Positions 1 through 12,003 of a DNA stretch of 64,000 bases are shown one piece after another. The DNA is taken from the NCBI GenBank assembly GCA_024220505.1, contig JAKZZE010000006.1, positions 930,001-994,000 on the forward strand, read 5' to 3'. Made by a program: the position numbers and the translations under genes. The notes below the pieces were generated by a model. It searched no databases, was not told where the DNA came from, and saw only the letters and a list, made by a program, of their open reading frames with translations. This stretch comes from Rhizopus arrhizus (taxonomy: Eukaryota > Mucoromycota > Mucoromycetes > Mucorales > Rhizopodaceae). The number at the start of each line of letters is the position of its first letter. The first letter of the stretch is position 1.

Positions 1-294
1 CAAAAAAAAAGCAACTTATTGCCTATAGCTATATATAGATACATATATATATATACTGTATATTAAATGTTTATTTTTTTGCAAAATATCGTCATGTATC
101 CATGTGTTATTTATGGTATTGATACGAAATAACGAAGTGAATCGCTTATCGGGACGCTTCAATTTATTAAATGTTTTTTTTATAGTTGAGTCAGCAATCG
201 TAAAGAACAAAAATATTATATAAAAGAATTAAAAGCAGTTACAGCATATTTTTTATAATTAATGTTGATTTTTGATACAAGTTTAATAACTCTA

Positions 295-2298
295 CTAGCT
301 GTCTTTCTTTGTAAGGTTAATTATAAAACTGTCCATGGCTCCCTTTCCTTTACGTACGGGCTCTGTTGCTTTACGTGGTCGGCCTCGAGGGTTTTTTTGT
401 CGGCCATTTTCCTCTCGGATTCTTTTTTCTTTTTCTTTTGCACTTAGCTTAGGTCTCCCTCTTCCTCTTACCTCTTGTGCAGAATTTGTATAGTCACTAT
501 CACTACCGCTATTGTTATTTCTGGAATTTTCTTCATTATTTCCTTCTGCCTCAGTATTTCTCTCTTTTCCCTGAAAATTTTATAACGTTTAGTAAGATTT
601 GTTTAAAAAACAGTTTTCATCAATATATATATATATATATGTACCTTCAAAGCATTTCTCTTACGTTTCAAAAGAGGTCCACTCTCATTGCGTTTGGGCT
701 GGCTCACTTTTTCAAAAGTTCTTTCATCTATGAATATACGACAATAGCTTAAAACTACATAAAGAAGCAAGGGTTCATTTAAAAGTAAACACTCACGATT
801 AAAATTGTTTGCAAATGAAGAGTTAAGCAAGTTTCCAAAATCTTTTGTCAACGATGCTTCCGAGTCAGCAAGAGACGCATCAGATGTAAATGAATGACTT
901 CTATTGCCTTGAAAAGACAACACTGTACTTCTACTGCCTTCTTCCATAGGATCGTCTTCATTGAAGCGGCTGTTTTGACCATTTCGTACTATTTTCTGAA
1001 GAAAATCTTTTTTTTTTGTTGTGAGATATACGAAAAATTTTACTTTGAATGCGCTCGCAATTATGTTTCTTACCATTGTAATTGCTTGAGTTATGTCTAG
1101 TTTGTTCCGAATTTGTACTATTTGAAGGATTTGATGCCCTTTTGGATGATGGGATGGTCATTACCTGCCCCTTTGATTCTTTAATAGTATCTTCTGATCC
1201 ACTTCTACTAGCTTCTAAAGAGATAACAAAATAATCAATTCATGTTTGGAGATTTTATTGTCTGGTTTGGCTATTTATGCATATTGTAAAGGCTTTTTAG
1301 AAACATACCATCAAACTCTGATAAATTATTATGAGTAAAAACTTCACTATCTCTTGTCTGTTTTGCTCCCCATTGATCTTCTAACTGACCCAGATCCTCA
1401 TGGTTGCTTCTCAAAATGTCTTCAGGAAAATTGTTTCTCTGATGGGTATGTCTTTCATTTATATGCGAGTTTTCACTTGAATGTCTATCATTTCTTTGCG
1501 AGTTTTCACTTGAATCAGACATACGCCTAACATACAATAGGTTTTCTGGAGGCACATAGGGCTCATCTTCATCAGTAAAATACTGATTATATTGTCGTTC
1601 TTCGTTGTTGCCAGTGAAATTTGGAATTTCGACATCGTCACCACGAGCTTCCTGATTTCTTCTTCGGCCTTCTTCTAAAATTTCTCTTTCATAATCATCT
1701 AGTAGATAGTAGTAATATATTTAAAAATGCGGATATAGCACTTTTTTCAATAAATAAATTTGATCTTACCAAGCTCTTCCCTATTTGTGGTGTTTTCGTA
1801 AAATTCAGGTCCATTTGAGAATTCTTGATTCATCGATAGGTTTACATAAAAATATCCCTCTTTAACACCCTCATTTAGTTGAAGAGGGGCAACTTGAGGA
1901 TGGACCAAATCTTTTAATCTTTCTGGAACAAGTGAGATACCTGGTATGATTGTCAAAGCAAGTGCCTGCATGTGGAATTTTTCTTCCACAACCCTACCCA
2001 AAAACGCTCTTACGGTTGGCTGCTGCTTCATTACGCCTGTTGCAAATAGTATTAAGGGATCTTTTCTTTCACTTGTTCTAGAGATATCCCATTCGCTATC
2101 ATATCCACAAATCATCTCTTGAACTAAATTCATATTAGCAATGACTTTTACACTATAGTTGCTATAAAGAAATCTTTTGTGAGCTTCTTGGAAACAACTG
2201 AGATTTATTGATTCAATCTGAATTAATTTATCCCATAAACAACTTTCATTTAACCTACGCCTTATAAGGTTCGTAAAGTAAGAAATATCCTTTATCAT
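295..2298 (-). CDS. AT-hook protein of unknown function, five exons
   Basis: I do not recognise the family. Exons read as 2298-1770, 1698-1309, 1214-1074, about 988-645 and 570-295; phases join cleanly and give about 559 residues. The acceptor of exon 4 is uncertain, since a site near 1006 also keeps frame. The first half (about 175 residues) looks globular. The middle is Asn/Ser/Glu-rich and probably disordered, with a direct repeat of the type NSQRNDRHSSENSHINERH. The last 60 residues carry two AT-hook cores, RGRGRPK and PRGRPRK, about 25 residues apart, which bind the minor groove of AT-rich DNA in known proteins. The start is the first in-frame ATG; an ATG at about 2370 opens another short frame, so a 5' exon may be missing. 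A nuclear DNA-binding role is inferred from the AT-hooks only. Confidence 0.6.
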
Positions 2299-2344
2299 TA
2301 TTTCGATCAAACTCAATTGAATGAGGGGAAAATACACCGACAAA

Positions 2345-3976
2345 TGTAGAAGTTATAACAGATTGCATTTTTTTGTGTTTCTTTAAATGTTAATTGTAAT
2401 GGTGTCTTTAACTTTTTCAATATAGGATTTATATTCTAAATGCGCTAAAAAAAAAGAAATAATATATGTTGAATGAACAAGCTTATGATGGACTATATTT
2501 TTTCTTATCCTACTCTCTTAGTAAGAACGTAAGCATTTTTTTATTTGCGTAAACTGATCAATATAAATAAACATTTTTTTTTGTGGCGCAAATGTACTAC
2601 AATCTATGGGGTAGTTTGAGAGCTTTACTCTTGAAACAGTACCACAAAAAGGCTGATATAATTAATTAAGTATGATATTTAATATTTCTAACTAATATAT
2701 TTTATATGAGAATTTGTGTTAGGACAATGACAAAAGTGGCGAAACCTTTTTTTTGCTATTTACAAAGCTGACTGACTAAAAGGTTTGTAATTTTATAATA
2801 TGCTAAGAAAAAATGGGTTTTCTTACATAAATAGATACTTTTTCATTTCATATTCAATGCTAAAAAGAATTCAATCAAAAAATATGTAGGGCAGACCTGT
2901 TAATATCAAGATTTTTGTTTTCGAAGGGTGGTGGGGAGAGAGGCTTTGAACTTAAATATGGTGGTACCTTTATAGTGCTACTATGTCATCTTTCCTTTTC
3001 TTAACCGTGAATTATTGAAATAAATTGGGAATCAATAAATGTAAATACATCATAATCAACCATGTTTGTTCATCCCATCCCTATCAATTACTTTGAATTC
3101 ACCTATAGCCAAACACCGAGGGACCTATTTTATAAGTGATACACTCAAAAGGAAAATAGGTGAAATGATTGAAAATTGAAATATTATTTTTCGCTACGGC
3201 TGCTCGAGTTTTTGTCAGACTGATTGCTTTCTGATATAAAACAATGAGTTTGATAGTTTTTGCATTCCATAAGTCAATTAATAGTATTAATTTGAGGCTT
3301 TTGTTGTTGTTTATCTAAAAAATTATTGACATTATCTTGCACATTTCTTTTGTATTTAAAAATCATTACTTATAAACTGGATCACAGACCTCTATTTCTG
3401 CCTAAATAGTAGCTCAAATGTAACCAGAAAAATTTGTATTGTTGTTATGTATAAAAACTGGTTTTTTCTTTTAGATGTTCTTTGTTACATGCATATCGTT
3501 TTAAGCTGGTCTTTATGTAACAACTAGACTAAGTTTGTAAAATCCAACACAGCCATAAACACAGCCATAAACAAAGGCTTATTTTTCCCTTTTTCGTTCA
3601 AACTGTTAAGGATAGGATTGTATTGTGTTCTAACTAGTCAAACTTATACCGCTAGAAAACAATATCAGAAACTTTTCTCATCATGGTTAAAAAAAGCTTT
3701 ACTGATTTATTTGATCAGAAACCATTTTAAAACATAAAAGTAATCATAATAAAAAACAGCAAATTGATATATAAAAGATATTGTTTATTTGGGTGTTCAA
3801 ACATCCCCGTTCTCCAATTCCTTTTTCAATCCTTATCGAAATCGACTCTTAATCACTGATCACAAATACTTGATCAACGACGCGGCTTGAAACATAAACT
3901 TTTTGTTGTTATTAGTATAAATATAGCAAGAAATATTGACTTTGGCGCTATTTTGTATTTAGTATTGAAAAAAAAA
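2345..3976. other. Intergenic, no gene seen
   Basis: AT-rich sequence with short poly-A/T runs and no convincing coding frame on either strand. It separates the AT-hook gene from the Helitron companion gene, so the left Helitron end could lie here, but I could not find a clear terminus. Confidence 0.4.
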
Positions 3977-4885
3977 ATGATTCTGGGTGAAGTAACCGAT
4001 GCGATTATTACTAGTTCACCTCTGTTCCGCATCAATTCCAGATCCGTATCTCTTGAATCTAAGTGTATTGATTCTGGCTCAAGAGTAAAACTCTATACTT
4101 CCCATCCTGCCCTGATGTATTACTTTATAAGATTTGCTGACACAGGCACTCGCCACAGCTTTGCTGGTAAAAAACCTTTGTCTTGTACATCAATTTGCAT
4201 GGCTAATCAGTTTTCTATTGTAGGCTCGTTAAATGTCTCAGCATATACTTTCGATGACAGCACTAAAGCTTTTGCCAACATAAGATTAAGTGTAACTGAT
4301 GTACGTCCAATTCTTCAAGTTGACGATGATGGATTGGTTATCACTACTCAAGCCAAAAAAATCAGATCTCGAGATTTCCCAAAAACCCTTAATTTTTTAA
4401 AGATGAAATTTATTGTCTACAAGTATGTATGGGAGAACATACATGATAGCGATATAGTATTTAATAGGGGCTTAAACGTGGAGGCTTTTGCGCTTCATCT
4501 AAGTGATATGTATGAAGATTTAGGTACTTAAACTGTTATGCAATATCTTTTATACAACTGCATATTTTTACTGACTGTTTTGGATATTTTGATAGTTGGA
4601 AGACAGTTGATTGATTCAGGGCTAAATCCTGTTTTTGTAGAAGAACGAATCACTCGACCTCAAAATGATCCAAACACAAACAGACCAGTACCTCGGGTTA
4701 TGAAAACTATTTACAGCTTCAACACTGCTGTAAATAAAATGGACCGTTTATGGGATCATCCATCTTTTAGATACAATGCTCTCATCAACGATTCGTCCTC
4801 TTTTGATTCGGCTGTATTTCAAAATGATTCACATGGTGACAATAATGATACGGGCAGCCCTCATTCTTCAACAATGGACGATTAG
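3977..4885 (+). CDS. Helitron-associated companion protein, two exons
   Basis: Two exons, 3977-4523 and 4596-4885. The 72-nt intron has a GTACTT donor, a CTGAC branch-like site and a GATAG acceptor, and joins in phase 1, giving 278 residues. The family is not recognised. The first 120 residues alternate hydrophobic and polar positions like a beta-rich fold, and the last 40 are Asp/Asn/Ser-rich. It ends about 270 bp before the Rep-helicase gene, on the same strand. Helitrons in other organisms often carry extra genes such as RPA-like single-strand DNA binding proteins; an OB-fold helper would fit but is a guess. The frame is open throughout. An upstream in-frame extension lacks an ATG, so the ATG at 3977 was chosen. 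Confidence 0.55.
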
Positions 4886-4886
4886 T

Positions 4887-5152
4887 TTTTTTTTTTTTTT
4901 TTTTTTTTTTCACAAATAAAGGGTGGTACAATGATTGTTTAAGTTTTGAATGTTATTTATATATTTTACTTTAATAAGTAATGAACGAGACTTCGATTAA
5001 AAAAACAAATAATGTTATTACCATGTGGCTCATAGTATTAATCAAGCAAAACAATAACATGATCCTTTAAGTAAATTATTTTATGAATATAAAAGAGCTC
5101 CAATTTTAGTTTTTGGAAGGTTCAAATTTATTTTTATAATTTATTTTTTTCA
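4887..5152. other. Spacer between the two Helitron genes, with T tract
   Basis: Starts with a run of about 22 T after the companion stop codon, then AT-rich sequence leading to the Rep-helicase ATG. No coding potential seen. Confidence 0.5.
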
Positions 5153-8100
5153 ATGTTCTTCGCTTTTCGCTTAACTGATAATAACCTTTCTTCTTTTACC
5201 CGGGCTCAGAAAAAGCAAGTCCTTGCTTTTAAAGACTTTGTTATGCAAAAACCTGATGGTTTTTGTTGTGTTTGTCTTAAGGTGCTTTATCCTGAAGATC
5301 AATTTTTTAGAAGCATTAGTAATGTTGCTGGTTTGCCTTGTACCGAGTGGAAATTGCAGCCTATATGTAAAGCTGACGATGAAACTATGAAAATGGTTTG
5401 TAAAACTCATCTTGTTACTGCAGAAAGTGGATTTTCCAATTTATCCATGGTTTATCCAGGTACTAAAACCTATATTTGCGACCATCATATTATGCATTAC
5501 TAAATGTAAATTTCATAAATAGGTGACCTTATACCTGAAACTAAGGACTTGAACTACAGAGAAAGGTCGGTTCTGTCTCCCATAAAGCTTATGTCTCAGA
5601 TAACAAGAAAGTCGACATTGTCTCACGGAAGAATTGGGCATTTTGAACTCAAAGGTCCTATGTACACGACGCACAACTATGAGTTTGCCGAGATGGCCTA
5701 TGGAGGTACTCTGAGCCTTTTCTTTGTTCGAGGTGACCCTGCCATGATCAGAAAACAAAAAGTGGAGGAAGCTTATAGAGCTTTACAAAGAATGCATCCT
5801 TTGCTATCTCGCTACGACATGCCCGAGCTAACATTTTCCTTGGTAAATTACCACGTTTCCGAAAACAAAAAGCATGTCAGTATTGATAAAGGCTGGTTGA
5901 ACAATGCTCTTTTTGCTAATGAGGATGTAAACCCTCAGGCAGCTGACGTGGAATTCAAGGACCTAATAATTGGAAAAGACAACGTTGGAAAAATGATTAG
6001 ATACTCTCATCCTAGCCTTCTGGCTTTAGTCTTTCCTTACATATTTACTACTTGTACTGGCCATTATTCACTGGTTCCCCAAAACACCGAGGATTTTCAA
6101 ACTCGCTCTGGGATTTATGGCATTCCCGAAAATCAAGGTGGCGTTTCCCGGGCAACAATGAATTCGGAAAGCCTTTCAGGCTATGTAAAAAGACGCTTGC
6201 TCATCCAAGATAGAAGGTTTGCCAGAGATCCTTCTTTTCTTTTTTTCATGTTAGACTTAATTGAAAAACGAAACATTGCTTCGGCTAACAGATTTGTGGT
6301 TTCAACCAAAGGAAGGAACAACTTGAGACAAAGCGATGTAGTCAATCCTACAACTGGAAAGATGAACAAGAATATTGTATCAACTGTACCATCTCAAATA
6401 AGATCGTCATATGCTTACAAGAGAAAAAACTTCTTGGACCTTCAATGCATTTTTGATAACTTGGGCGCCCCTCAACTGTTTTTAACATTTACCTGCGATG
6501 ATAAAAGCGAGGATTTTAAAGGCATTCTTAGTGATGGCATTCGCTTTCCGTGGGAAGACCCCGTTCTTTTTAGCCAGCACTTCAAGAGGAAATGGTTAAA
6601 GTTTTTTACTGATTACATTTGCAAGCATTTTGCTCGACAAATTGGCGGAATTAAAGAACATAGCTGGGTAATGGAAATTCAGGATCGTGGCAGTCCACAT
6701 ATCCATATGGTACTATGGACAAATAAAAATGTGCAGGAATTAATCGAAATGAACGTGGTTCATACTTGGTTTCCAGAAGGCTCTTCGTCCAATGATCCAA
6801 TGATGCATGATCTGGTCAATCGATTACAGCTACATAAGTGCAATGACAAGTAAGTTTAACCACAAATATTTGTTGAGTATTCACTAATCTTCATTTTTTC
6901 AACATAGCTACTGCAAGAGAGGTGACCCCACAAAGAAGTGCCGTTTTGGATACCCAAAACCATATTCTCCAGTAACAGTACTTGACTCCGAACATCGCTG
7001 TACGTATAAAAGGGACGTTGGTGATGCGTATGTTAACAACTACAACCCTTACCTGCTGGCTGTCTTTCGCACTTCAATGGATATCCAATACAATGATGGT
7101 CCCCAGGCTGTAAGATACCTTGCCAAGTACCTTGCCAAAGATGACTACGAGGCCAAAATTCTACTGAAAAACATTCAAGCTCAAAATCAAGGGTACTACA
7201 AACGAACCACATATGTGTCAGAGAGAGAGCACTATTCAACGAGAATTGTCGGAGCAGTTGAAGCTACATACGATATCATGGGATGGAGAAAACACAGTAA
7301 TTCGAGAAACGTAATCTTCTTAAGTACTAGCCTTCTTGGTCAAGACACTAGACGTCTAAGAGATGATATCAAAGACTTGGCTGAAGATGATGATCAGATT
7401 TTTTCTTTGACTCCAGTTGGTAATTTTTTGAATCATCTGTATTTCATGCATTCTTTTTCTTATTTTTAATTTTTACTAATAGAAATATACGAAAAAAGGA
7501 ACGGTGCTCCAGAGTTGACTATGCCACAGTTCTTTTGTTTTTATAAAAGGGTCTACCAAAATACAGGAGCAATCACTAACGTCAGAGAAGTTACACGCCC
7601 CTTCTATTCACATCCTTTGCCTGAATATGTCAAGTGTTTTAGGCGTCTAACCTACAAGCTTATAAAAGACAAACCAGTTTTTTGGAGAACCTATAACCAG
7701 AGCGAAACAAACGGCGAAAGTTTCTACTACCAGCAAATAGTTTTAAATTTGCCTATCTTTGGCACAACATACAAAAATGAAATGGAGCGTTTTGGTTCAT
7801 ATAAAGGTACTGCTTTTTTCCTCTATTTTTTTCAGAAAAAGAAAGAAGCTAAACAAGCCTATTTTTCTAAAATTGTAGATTATTACGAACATTTACTTAA
7901 TGAAGGCTCTATTGAATCGCACCGAAGGGTTAACATTGAATCTTTAGATGATATTGTAGATGTTGAAAGAGGCCGCGAAATATATCGCGATGAGCTTGCT
8001 ATAATGCTAAATATGGCCAACCAAAACCAAAAAAGCATTTTTTCCCAAATTGTAACTGAACTTGAGCTAAATTCGACTGTAATTGTCTCTGGTGCAGCTG

Positions 8101-9339
8101 GAACAGGAAAGTCATACCTCTTGAGGATTTTGGAAAGACATTATCGACTTCAAAATTGCAAGGTAAAAATAAATGCTATGCCATCTATAAAATGTATTGT
8201 TATTCAATATATCCTAACTGTTCTGTCAAAAAAAGGTTTTCAAATTGGCACCAACAGGTGTTGCTGCTCATAATATTTCGGGCCAAACTATTCATAGGTT
8301 TTTCGGCTTAACCAATATATCTTCGGTTCCCAATTTTGTGATGCTAGACGAATATGTCAAATTATATTCCCAAATAGTTCTATTGGTCGACGAATATTCA
8401 ATGATAAGTGCAAAACTTTTGGAATCTATCAACGATGCATTGGTAAAAACGACGCAAAGAGCTACAATAATGGGTGGTATAAAAACAATTTTTTTTGGCG
8501 ACGTTGCTCAGTTACTTCCTATTCAGCAAAAAGAGGGCAATATTTGGGAGTCTGAAATATTTAATGCAGTCCCTCGATATAGTCTTCACAAACCAGTTCG
8601 CCAACAAGACGAAAATTTTATTGAAATTCTTAACAAAGTACGCAACTATCAGTTTGATGAATCAGTGATTGCATTTATAAACACAAGAACTGTCCACAAA
8701 TCAGAACTCCCCCTTTCCTGTTTGCGGCTCTATACAACAAGACAAAGAGTGGCAATAGCTAACGAAAAAGACTTTGCTGAATTTCCTGGTGATGGCTTAG
8801 AATTCCTAGCTCATGACTCTTATGTTGGAAACGAACGTACCGCCAAGATCTCATTGAGAGAAACTAGACTTCTGGAAAACTTGTTCATCAAGCCAAACAT
8901 GCCAGTAATGCTGATACACAACCTTCATGTCCCCACTGGTTGGGTAAACGGAACTATTGCTCTCGTAGAGTATATGGAGGAAGAGAACATTTGCTTAAAA
9001 AAACGATTGCCAAATGGAAATGATGCCATATATTGGATCCAACGTATCAGCCGACAAGTTCCCAACACAAGTTATACTAGAACCCAATTTCCAATAGTTC
9101 CAGCCTTTGCGACAACAATTCATAAAGCTCAAAGCGCAACAATAAATTGTGTAGGTATCCATTTAGACAATATGCTTTCGCACGGTCAGCTATATGTTGC
9201 CATGTCACGCGTAAGAAAGTTGGAAGACCTGTATTTCTTTGGTGCTGAAACTCCACTCAATATCAAAAGAAAGTTTGGTGCTGATGTAGACGCTATTGAA
9301 ATAATAAGAAAAAAAAAGCAATTGAACATCAGAACTTAA
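5153..9339 (+). CDS. Helitron Rep-helicase (RepHel) transposase, five exons, apparently intact
   Basis: Exons 5153-5459, 5523-6849, 6908-7419, 7483-8162 and 8236-9339 join in phase through four introns of 58-73 nt to give 1,309 residues with no stop or frameshift. Order: an N-terminal Cys/His-rich segment (CCVCLKVL, later CKTHLV), a Helitron_like_N region, the HUH nuclease motif PHIHM (His495, His497), the two-tyrosine motif YLAKY (Tyr615, Tyr619), then a Pif1/RecD2-type helicase with Walker A GAAGTGKS (919-926), Walker B LLVDEYSM, and C-terminal motifs AFATTIHKAQSAT and GQLYVAMSRV. In known Helitrons the Rep tyrosines nick and join single-stranded DNA and the helicase unwinds the element for rolling-circle-like transposition. 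All catalytic motifs I can check are present, so this copy may be functional. A 29-nt GT..AG stretch in exon 4 is too short to be an intron and was read through. Confidence 0.93.
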
Positions 9340-11369
9340 CAAATATATGATATTTACAGTATTTCTTCTAGTGTATATTTAACAGAAACATTTTAATAAA
9401 AAAGCAGCCTTGTTACCCAGGTAAAGCATCCCCGAAAAAAACTATTGTTCAAAAATTTGGGTCATTAAATATACAGTTGCAAAAAGCCAATCATTGGGCT
9501 GTTGGAGGATTATAAAGGAGGGACGATTTTATTTTTTTATTTTTTTTTTTTTTTTTTTTCCACTGATAGCATACAGACAGCTGTCAAATTCAGATTATTC
9601 TAAATGAACTAAAATAATAATAATGAAAGTAAGACTTAATACGCTAGTATTGTCTGATAATCAGTTTTTGTCTGTTTATATTTTTATCGTGTTCTTTGTC
9701 TTCATGCTCGATGTTTCCGCTATAAAAAAAGTGTGAAAGGATCTCTGGCGGACTTAATACTTTAGAAAGCCATGTATATTGTTACTGATATTTCTTTTAT
9801 TGTCCTAGAGGGTCATAATAAAACAATAAAAATAATGAAAATGATACTCACAAGATAAAGCCATCATTGATCAGAGTTGCGTTGTCGCTGGTCAAAGCAC
9901 CTATGGAAGAATGCATAAGATGAGAAATTTGGTTTAAATACAGTAGTCATGTTACTTATTTGCTAAGGAGGATTTACAATATAGCCACCGTCAGCCTCTG
10001 TCTTTTAAAGATTAAACAAAAAAGTAAGGATTAATACCGCATAGGGTTTTTTTTTCACTCTACTTATTTTCTTATTGTATCGTTAAAGAAGATAAATACT
10101 TGTGAATACTTGATGATGTTTTATTCAACATCTGGCAGCTTTTCCTATTTCTTGAAGAGAATAATTATATTGATACTTGGTTTTGTTATCTTTATTAGAG
10201 TTTCGTTACAAATTTTATGATAATCTTCATTTGTTTTATCAGATCAGATTTTTAATGGCTTTCTGTTAAAATAATTAAAGATATTATTTTTGGGTAAACT
10301 GTTCGTTTTATTTGAATTGACTTACAGGCTTACATTTGAACAATCATATATTGCGTGATTTCAGTTACAAATGAGCTCATATTAGCACCTCTACTTGGTA
10401 AAGGAAGCAATTCTGTATCTTGATCGGTGCTATCTTTTGATATTTATTTGAAGGAATGATCCCAACGGTAACTGAGGCATCTTCATAACAAGATATTTTT
10501 CCAAACTCTTTATTGATTTCCTATCCGAAGAAAATCTGCTTCGTTGTACCTTGTTTGATTCCTTCTTTTTATCAAAAACTTTGAATTTTTCTTTCAATCA
10601 ACCACCAATAATAAATCTTTGGAATAGCATCTTATTTTATCAAAGCGTTTATGAAAGAGCTGCTTAAGCTTTCTATCGGTCTTGTTCTGTGCCTTCCTGC
10701 TGTAGTGTTCAGGTACTCTTTAAAATGATCAAGTTTAAAAAAGATTGATGTAACCATCGCCTTTTATTATCTTTATCAATTTGCAAGTCTATCATTTTTG
10801 CGATATACAAGTTTGATAAGTAAGGCCTTGTTGTTTCATCCCATTAATTATTACTGCAGCAATACAATTAATATGATAGTATTCTTTATGAGGTTATTAA
10901 ATGTATTTTTATTTTCTCTTTCATAGGCAATAGATACAGTGTTAATCTAATTAGATAGTGGCCATATCTGCTTGCCAAAAAAAAAAAAGCTTAAATTTTA
11001 TACCATTTCCATATATAGTATATTTTCCGTGCCGGACAGTTTGTTCGAAGATGAAGTAGTACATGACATATATGGTAAAGAGAGGTGATGCATTTTTTTT
11101 TTTTCGAGGTAAAGAATATTTTTACTTAATACACCCATTTTTTTTTTTTTTTTTTTTTTTGTTCAGTGTACCTGAAAAAGTTGAATAGGGTAATTTATTG
11201 ACAGGAAGATTCGCGATCTTGTTGGGAAAGAAAAGGAATAGGTCAAATAATGTTCAGCTTGTGGATCCAAAGTCACTTTCAATTTATTTTCAGTACAAAC
11301 GTGGTACACTTTTATTTTTTATTTTATTTTTTTTTTTTTCAATAAAATAAATACGCGTGTTATATTGAA
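9340..11369. other. Intergenic, possible right flank of the Helitron
   Basis: No convincing gene. A near-perfect hairpin (AGCCAAT/ATTGGGCT) sits near 9486-9501 but is not followed by a CTRR end, so it is not assigned as a Helitron terminus. Several T tracts (near 9538-9560, 11098-11105 and 11140-11160) are present. Confidence 0.4.
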
Positions 11370-11639
11370 ATGTGGGGAAGACTGTTTCATTTTACAGCAG
11401 ATGCGATACTTGTTTCGACAGTACTTGCAGGTATTAAAAGAAATGTTGGATTACAGTAAGTTTAGGTTTATATGTTATTTATAATATACTGATAGAATGT
11501 ATTTAGGCCTGCTACAAATCAAATAGAAAATGAAGAAATTAAAAAATATGCTGAAAAATATCTTGATATTGGAGAATGGGTTATGGATACCAGCATAGGA
11601 TTCATGAATAATTCACCTTATTTTGAACGTAAAAAATAG
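11370..11639 (+). CDS. COI1: DUF1748 / Coi1-like small mitochondrial protein
   Basis: Two exons, 11370-11455 and 11507-11639, with a 51-nt intron (GTAAGT..TTTAG), giving 72 residues. The N-terminus MWGRLFHFTADAILVSTVLAG and the later GEWVMDTSIGFMN segment match the fungal DUF1748 family as I remember it; yeast YDR381C-A (Coi1), a factor in respiratory complex III-IV assembly, belongs there. The hydrophobic N-terminal stretch fits an inner-membrane segment. The gene converges on the minus-strand small gene at 11713, with about 70 bp between the stop codons. Family assignment is fairly firm; function in this organism is inferred. Confidence 0.8.
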
Positions 11640-11712
11640 AAGACCAAATGAGAGAAATTTACTTTATTTTAACTTTGTACATGTATGCAATACAATAAAA
11701 TGTGTGAGAAAA

Positions 11713-12003
11713 TTAGTTGATTAAAAGGGTATCAGTTGATGAAGTAGCTGTATCTTCTTCATAAGACCAAGCAGAGAATTCATTGTCATCCATGTATTTT
11801 TCATCAAATGTGAATTCAGGTATAATAATTGGGTGTGGTTTGTTATTACGTTTTAGTGGTAAAGTACATCGTGTGGGTATAACTTTGATTTGATTAGGTC
11901 TTTTATTTTCATAATAATGAGATTCATAAAGTATAATTGGTCCAGTCGATGGTTCTAAGGTTGAACCAGTAAATCTTGTAATAACAATGGGTGAAGATGA
12001 CAT
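11713..12003 (-). CDS. Small unknown protein, 96 residues
   Basis: Single-exon frame starting at an ATG. I recognise no family. It begins MSSSPIVITRF, has a Pro/Ile-rich centre (HPIIIPEF) and an acidic, Ser/Thr-rich C-terminus. It is convergent with the Coi1-like gene, and its balanced composition differs from the random low-complexity frames nearby, so it is probably a real lineage-restricted gene. No membrane segment, zinc motif or signal peptide is visible. Confidence 0.5.
   Translation of the reverse strand: MSSSPIVITRFTGSTLEPSTGPIILYESHYYENKRPNQIKVIPTRCTLPLKRNNKPHPIIIPEFTFDEKYMDDNEFSAWSYEEDTATSSTDTLLIN

Noticed and set aside
7807..7835. 29-nt GT..AG stretch as a Helitron intron
   Set aside because: Too short for splicing and removing it would break the frame.
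9366..9375. CTAG after the RepHel stop as the Helitron 3' end
   Set aside because: No GC-rich hairpin lies about 10 nt upstream, so the terminus rule is not met.
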